Of a stretch of 8,270 nucleotides of DNA, positions 6,430 through 8,270 are shown piece by piece. The position numbers were made by a program, and so were the translations under genes. Origin of the DNA: Streptosporangiaceae bacterium (lineage in GTDB: Bacteria > Actinomycetota > Actinomycetes > Streptosporangiales > Streptosporangiaceae); the NCBI GenBank assembly GCA_030045295.1, contig JASIGD010000536.1, positions 1 through 8,270 of the forward strand, written 5' to 3'. The notes beneath the pieces were generated by a model. That model made no database searches, was not told where the DNA came from, and saw only the letters and a list, made by a program, of their open reading frames with translations. The stretch's first letter is position 1. Each line of letters starts with the position of its first letter.

Positions 6430-7644
6430 CTACCCGATCTGCCTGATCGAGATCGTGACGTGGGTCGGCTCGAGGGCCTGCTGCACGACACCCGCGAGGT
6501 CGGCGCCGATCACGTCCAAGTCCACGGCGTCCTTCAGCCGGCCGGCGAATGCGGCCACGGTCTGGTCGGCGTTGTAGCGGGCCCGGTTGAACCTGCGGTC
6601 CACCGCGTGCTGCACTCGCCGGCGCAGCGGGTTGAACAGCGCCGCGGCGGCCAGTGTCGAGCCCGCCACCGCTACCGGTTCCTTGAACGGCAGCACCTGG
6701 GTGGCGAACACCACCAGCCCGGCGAAGACGCCGGCGAGCACGGTGGTGATGATGGCGTAGCTGATGACCCGGCTGACGATGCGGTCGATCGCGTACAGGC
6801 GGTACTTCAGCACGGCGACGGCTACGCAGATGACGAAGACCGATCCCCCGAGCTCGATGAAGTCGTTGACCACAGGCCCGTCGGACCCGAACGCCTCCCC
6901 GGCCGCCGACGGGCCGGCCAGCCCGCCGATGAACGCGCAGATGTAGACGGCGGCGCCGCTGTAGAGCCATTTGAGCTGCTCGCGCCGCTCGTCGCCGGAG
7001 CGCCGGTACGTGCGGACCTGGACGGCCAGCCAAACCAGCAAGCTCGCGATGGCCGCCACGGCCAGCGCGTTCCCGGCGGTCGTCCACGCCGGGCTCACCG
7101 GGTAGAGATTGCCACCGGCGTCAATGTGGACATCGTGGTCGGCCACGGCCGCCGCCCCGGGGGCCACGCTCGTTACCACCGCCAGCAGCAATCCGGCGGT
7201 GATCGCAGTCCGCGCGGCCCGCCGCCAGCGGCCCGGCGGCAGCCGCCCGTCCGGGAACAGCCAGAGCAGGATCGCGACGAGCAGCGGTATGACCGGGAAG
7301 CTACCCAGCAGCACGACGGCCACCCAGCCGAGGGGCAGCGCGCCGTGATGCGTCCGGTAGTCCACGATCGCGTACGTGTCGGCTGGGTCGGCGGCGAGCA
7401 GGATAAGCGCCAGCAGGATCCAGCCGATGGGATTGTGCGGCCGCCGTGCGGCCAGCAGGACGCCCATGGCCGTCCCAGGCAAGACGACGGCCAGCAGGAT
7501 CAGCGTGTACGCCACCGGTCCGCCGGGTCCGGTCTGATGCTGGAGAACCGCGGGCGGGATGTTGGCCAGGCTGGCCCCCAGCGTGAGCAGGCCGAGGACG
7601 ACCGCCACGACAGGCGCCACCCGCTGTGACCTGATCTTGCCCAC
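6430..7644 (-). CDS. Multi-pass membrane protein, sensor-kinase-like but lacking kinase domains
   Basis: A 404-residue protein of a common actinobacterial type, often labelled histidine kinase or hypothetical membrane protein. Seen: about eight to nine hydrophobic segments between residues 10 and 338; RRPHNPIGW (67-75); LLWLFPDGRLPPGRWR (126-141); SGDERREQLKWL (216-227); KYRLYAIDRIVSRVISY (280-296); and a cytoplasmic tail with FNPLRRRVQHAVDRRFNRARYNA (337-359), ending in a helical region (QTVAAFAGRLKDAVDLDVI) and a short final strand. In longer relatives a GAF and/or kinase portion follows this tail. Here no phospho-acceptor His, N-box or G-box is present and the frame stops at 6430. The start is GTG at 7644, set by GAGGG (7652-7656 on the plus strand) 7 nt upstream; the frame is open further but lacks family-like sequence. 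It converges on the decarboxylase gene with a 22-bp gap. What it senses is unknown. Confidence 0.82.
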   Translation of the reverse strand: MGKIRSQRVAPVVAVVLGLLTLGASLANIPPAVLQHQTGPGGPVAYTLILLAVVLPGTAMGVLLAARRPHNPIGWILLALILLAADPADTYAIVDYRTHHGALPLGWVAVVLLGSFPVIPLLVAILLWLFPDGRLPPGRWRRAARTAITAGLLLAVVTSVAPGAAAVADHDVHIDAGGNLYPVSPAWTTAGNALAVAAIASLLVWLAVQVRTYRRSGDERREQLKWLYSGAAVYICAFIGGLAGPSAAGEAFGSDGPVVNDFIELGGSVFVICVAVAVLKYRLYAIDRIVSRVISYAIITTVLAGVFAGLVVFATQVLPFKEPVAVAGSTLAAAALFNPLRRRVQHAVDRRFNRARYNADQTVAAFAGRLKDAVDLDVIGADLAGVVQQALEPTHVTISIRQIG

Positions 7645-7700
7645 GACCGGACCCTCACTGCTCCGACCGGACCGGAATGTGCCAACCTTACGCGCGGAGC

Positions 7701-7720
7701 GTTCCGGAACCGTTACGGAA
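7701..7720. promoter_or_regulatory. Palindromic cluster upstream of the sensor-like gene
   Basis: GTTCCGGAAC (7701-7710) is a perfect 10-bp palindrome, followed at once by CCGTTACGGAA, which holds CCGT-T-ACGG. It lies 57-76 bp upstream of the sensor-like gene's GTG start, where an operator or promoter element would be expected. A TAAGGT on the minus strand (7690-7685) could be a -10. No convincing -35 is seen. Confidence 0.3.
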
Positions 7721-7737
7721 TTGCCGAAGTCTGCTGT

Positions 7738-7943
7738 ACCGGGCCAGGGAGAGCCTGGAGCCGGTGACCGCCGGGGTCCGCGAGGCGGAGGCGCTGGAAG
7801 TCGCGGAAGGCGCTCCGCTGATGCTGGTCGAGCGCACCGCCTACGCGCGTTCGGGCGAGCCGGTAGAGTACGCCCGCGACCTGTTCCGCGGCGACCGCAC
7901 CCGGGTCGTGGTGTGGACATCCGAGCTGGCCGGAGACATCTGA
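7738..7943 (+). pseudogene. C-terminal remnant of a GntR-family regulator (UTRA domain fragment)
   Basis: Translation of this frame gives RARESLEPVTAGVREAEALE, then a segment containing GAPLMLVERTAY, and then GEPVEYARDLFRGDRTRVVV before the stop. These match the end of the UTRA effector-binding domain of HutC/GntR-type regulators, in particular the LL-VER-AY and PVEYARDLYRGDR patterns. Only about 65 of the usual 240 or so residues remain. The winged-helix DNA-binding domain and the first half of UTRA are missing, and the preceding roughly 20 codons (from an ATG at 7677) do not look like the family. The stub lies head to head with the sensor-like gene. Most likely the 5' part was deleted by a rearrangement near 7735, leaving a non-functional gene. 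Expression as an isolated UTRA half-domain is possible but unlikely. Confidence 0.7.
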
Positions 7944-7976
7944 GCCGACCGCCTCCGGCCGGTCCCGGAAATTTAT

Positions 7977-7999
7977 CCCTTCCGACAGTGACGGAAGGG
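7977..7999. promoter_or_regulatory. Perfect inverted repeat before the proline-rich repeat gene
   Basis: CCCTTCCG-ACAGTGA-CGGAAGGG forms an 8-bp perfect stem with a 7-nt loop. It could be an operator, a hairpin that masks the GGAAGGG ribosome-binding-like sequence in its 3' arm, or a terminator for the regulator remnant that stops at 7943. No T-run follows on the plus strand; on the minus strand it is followed by ATAAATTT. Confidence 0.45.
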
Positions 8000-8008
8000 C
8001 GGCCCGCG

Positions 8009-8020
8009 ATGCAGCATTAG
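8009..8020 (+). other. Three-codon mini-ORF (Met-Gln-His-stop)
   Basis: ATG CAG CAT TAG follows GGAAGGG (7993-7999) at 9-nt spacing, which is a better ribosome-binding arrangement than that of the long repeat ORF starting at 8025. The stop is 4 nt before that ATG, so ribosomes ending here could reinitiate on the repeat ORF. It may equally be chance. Confidence 0.25.
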
Positions 8021-8024
8021 CAGT

Positions 8025-8270
8025 ATGGAATCCGGTGCCAGCGCGGCACGCTCCGGCTCGGCGATCCCGCCGCCGCCCAGCACCGCGCAGTCCGGCTCGG
8101 ACATTCCCCCGCCGCCCAGCACCGCGCATTCCGGCTCGGACATTCCCCCGCCGCCGCGTACTGCGCACCCCGGCCCGGCGATCCCGCCGCCGCCCAGCAC
8201 CGCGGTGGCCTGTTCGGCGATTCCCCCGCCGCCCCGTACTACGCACCCCTGTTCGGCGATTCCCCCGCCG
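8025..8270 (+). CDS. Protein with N-terminal proline-rich 13-residue tandem repeats, partial
   Basis: From ATG 8025 the frame is open to the right edge (82 codons). After a nine-residue lead (MESGASAAR) come five full 13-residue repeats and part of a sixth, with consensus (S/P/A)-(G/C)-(S/P)-(A/D)-I-P-P-P-P-(S/R)-T-(A/T)-(Q/H/V). The repeats differ often at third positions (ATC/ATT, CCG/CCC) while keeping Ile-Pro4, which favours this frame over the opposite-strand frames through the same DNA. There is no signal peptide. An unstructured Pro-rich N-terminus is frequent before membrane or signalling domains in actinobacteria, but the domain that would define this protein lies outside the window. 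An in-frame stop at 7989-7991 excludes a longer start. The ATG itself lacks a good Shine-Dalgarno sequence. Confidence 0.6.
   Translation, partial: MESGASAARSGSAIPPPPSTAQSGSDIPPPPSTAHSGSDIPPPPRTAHPGPAIPPPPSTAVACSAIPPPPRTTHPCSAIPPP
8052..8270 (+). repeat. 39-bp tandem repeats encoding a 13-residue Pro-rich unit
   Basis: Units begin at 8052, 8091, 8130, 8169, 8208 and 8247 (the last cut by the window edge). Each is exactly 39 bp with no indels, so the reading frame is kept. Units 2 and 3 are most alike; units 5 and 6 share a TGT (Cys) codon at the second position. The array may continue beyond the window. Confidence 0.85.

Noticed and set aside
4989..6491. A 500-codon open frame on the minus strand across the decarboxylase gene
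   Set aside because: It lies antiparallel to a clear, motif-complete decarboxylase. Its product is rich in Arg, Gly, His and Pro, the usual mirror of GC-rich coding DNA.
7645..7920. Extension of the sensor-like protein upstream to 7920
   Set aside because: The extra 92 residues are Arg/Pro-rich without family-like sequence and overlap the UTRA remnant. A good Shine-Dalgarno sequence marks GTG 7644 as the start.
7713..8246. Minus-strand open frames through the 39-bp repeats, giving Arg/Gly-rich peptides
   Set aside because: Differences between repeat units are synonymous mainly in the plus-strand frame, and the minus frames run on into the UTRA fragment as an Arg-rich mirror.
8030..8270. CRISPR-like or intergenic repeat array at the right end
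   Set aside because: The repeats are contiguous 39-bp units without spacers and keep a reading frame, so they are a coding tandem repeat.

Overview
The window is a high-GC, gene-dense stretch that looks chromosomal and actinobacterial. The signs are strong G/C at third codon positions, GTG starts, and families typical of Actinomycetota: a DrrA/BcrA-type ABC exporter, a GAP/Sap-type membrane protein, a kinase-less 'sensor' membrane protein and a GntR/UTRA remnant. I cannot name the genus. No rRNA, tRNA, transposase, CRISPR array or phage gene was seen.

Left part (1-2710, minus strand): a three-gene operon read right to left. It encodes an ABC ATPase, an ABC-2 permease whose start overlaps the ATPase stop (ATGA), and, 4 bp further on, a metal-dependent cyclase/kynurenine-formamidase-like hydrolase that runs off the left edge. 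The 193-bp intergenic region upstream of the ATPase is dense in inverted repeats. Two perfect 12-bp palindromes are candidate operators, and two adjacent hairpins lie in the ATPase leader, the second enclosing its Shine-Dalgarno sequence.

Middle part (2904-4818): divergent from the operon lies a 220-residue GAP-family membrane protein. It is followed by a small unrecognised soluble protein of about 107 residues. Converging on that is a six-helix potassium channel with a TVGYGD filter and an arginine-bearing S4-like helix.

Right-centre (4819-6407): divergent from the channel is a full-length glutamate decarboxylase of 466 residues. It has the PLP lysine (K274) and a penultimate C-terminal histidine (H465) like the pH-sensing plug of E. 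coli GadB. The shared intergenic region has two abutting inverted repeats, each with a 5-nt spacer. No glutamate/GABA antiporter is present in the window.

Right end (6430-8270): converging on the decarboxylase is a 404-residue multi-helix membrane protein with the N-terminal architecture of actinobacterial sensor kinases but no kinase domain. Head to head with it is the C-terminal stub of a GntR-type regulator (UTRA domain only), a likely pseudogene. The window ends in the start of a protein built of 13-residue proline-rich tandem repeats, preceded by a perfect hairpin and a three-codon mini-ORF.

The genes do not form one recognisable pathway. Plausible themes are small-molecule export and hydrolysis (the operon) and membrane-potential or acid-stress physiology (decarboxylase plus potassium channel). 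The second theme is inference from adjacency only. I did not find a convincing new multi-gene system.
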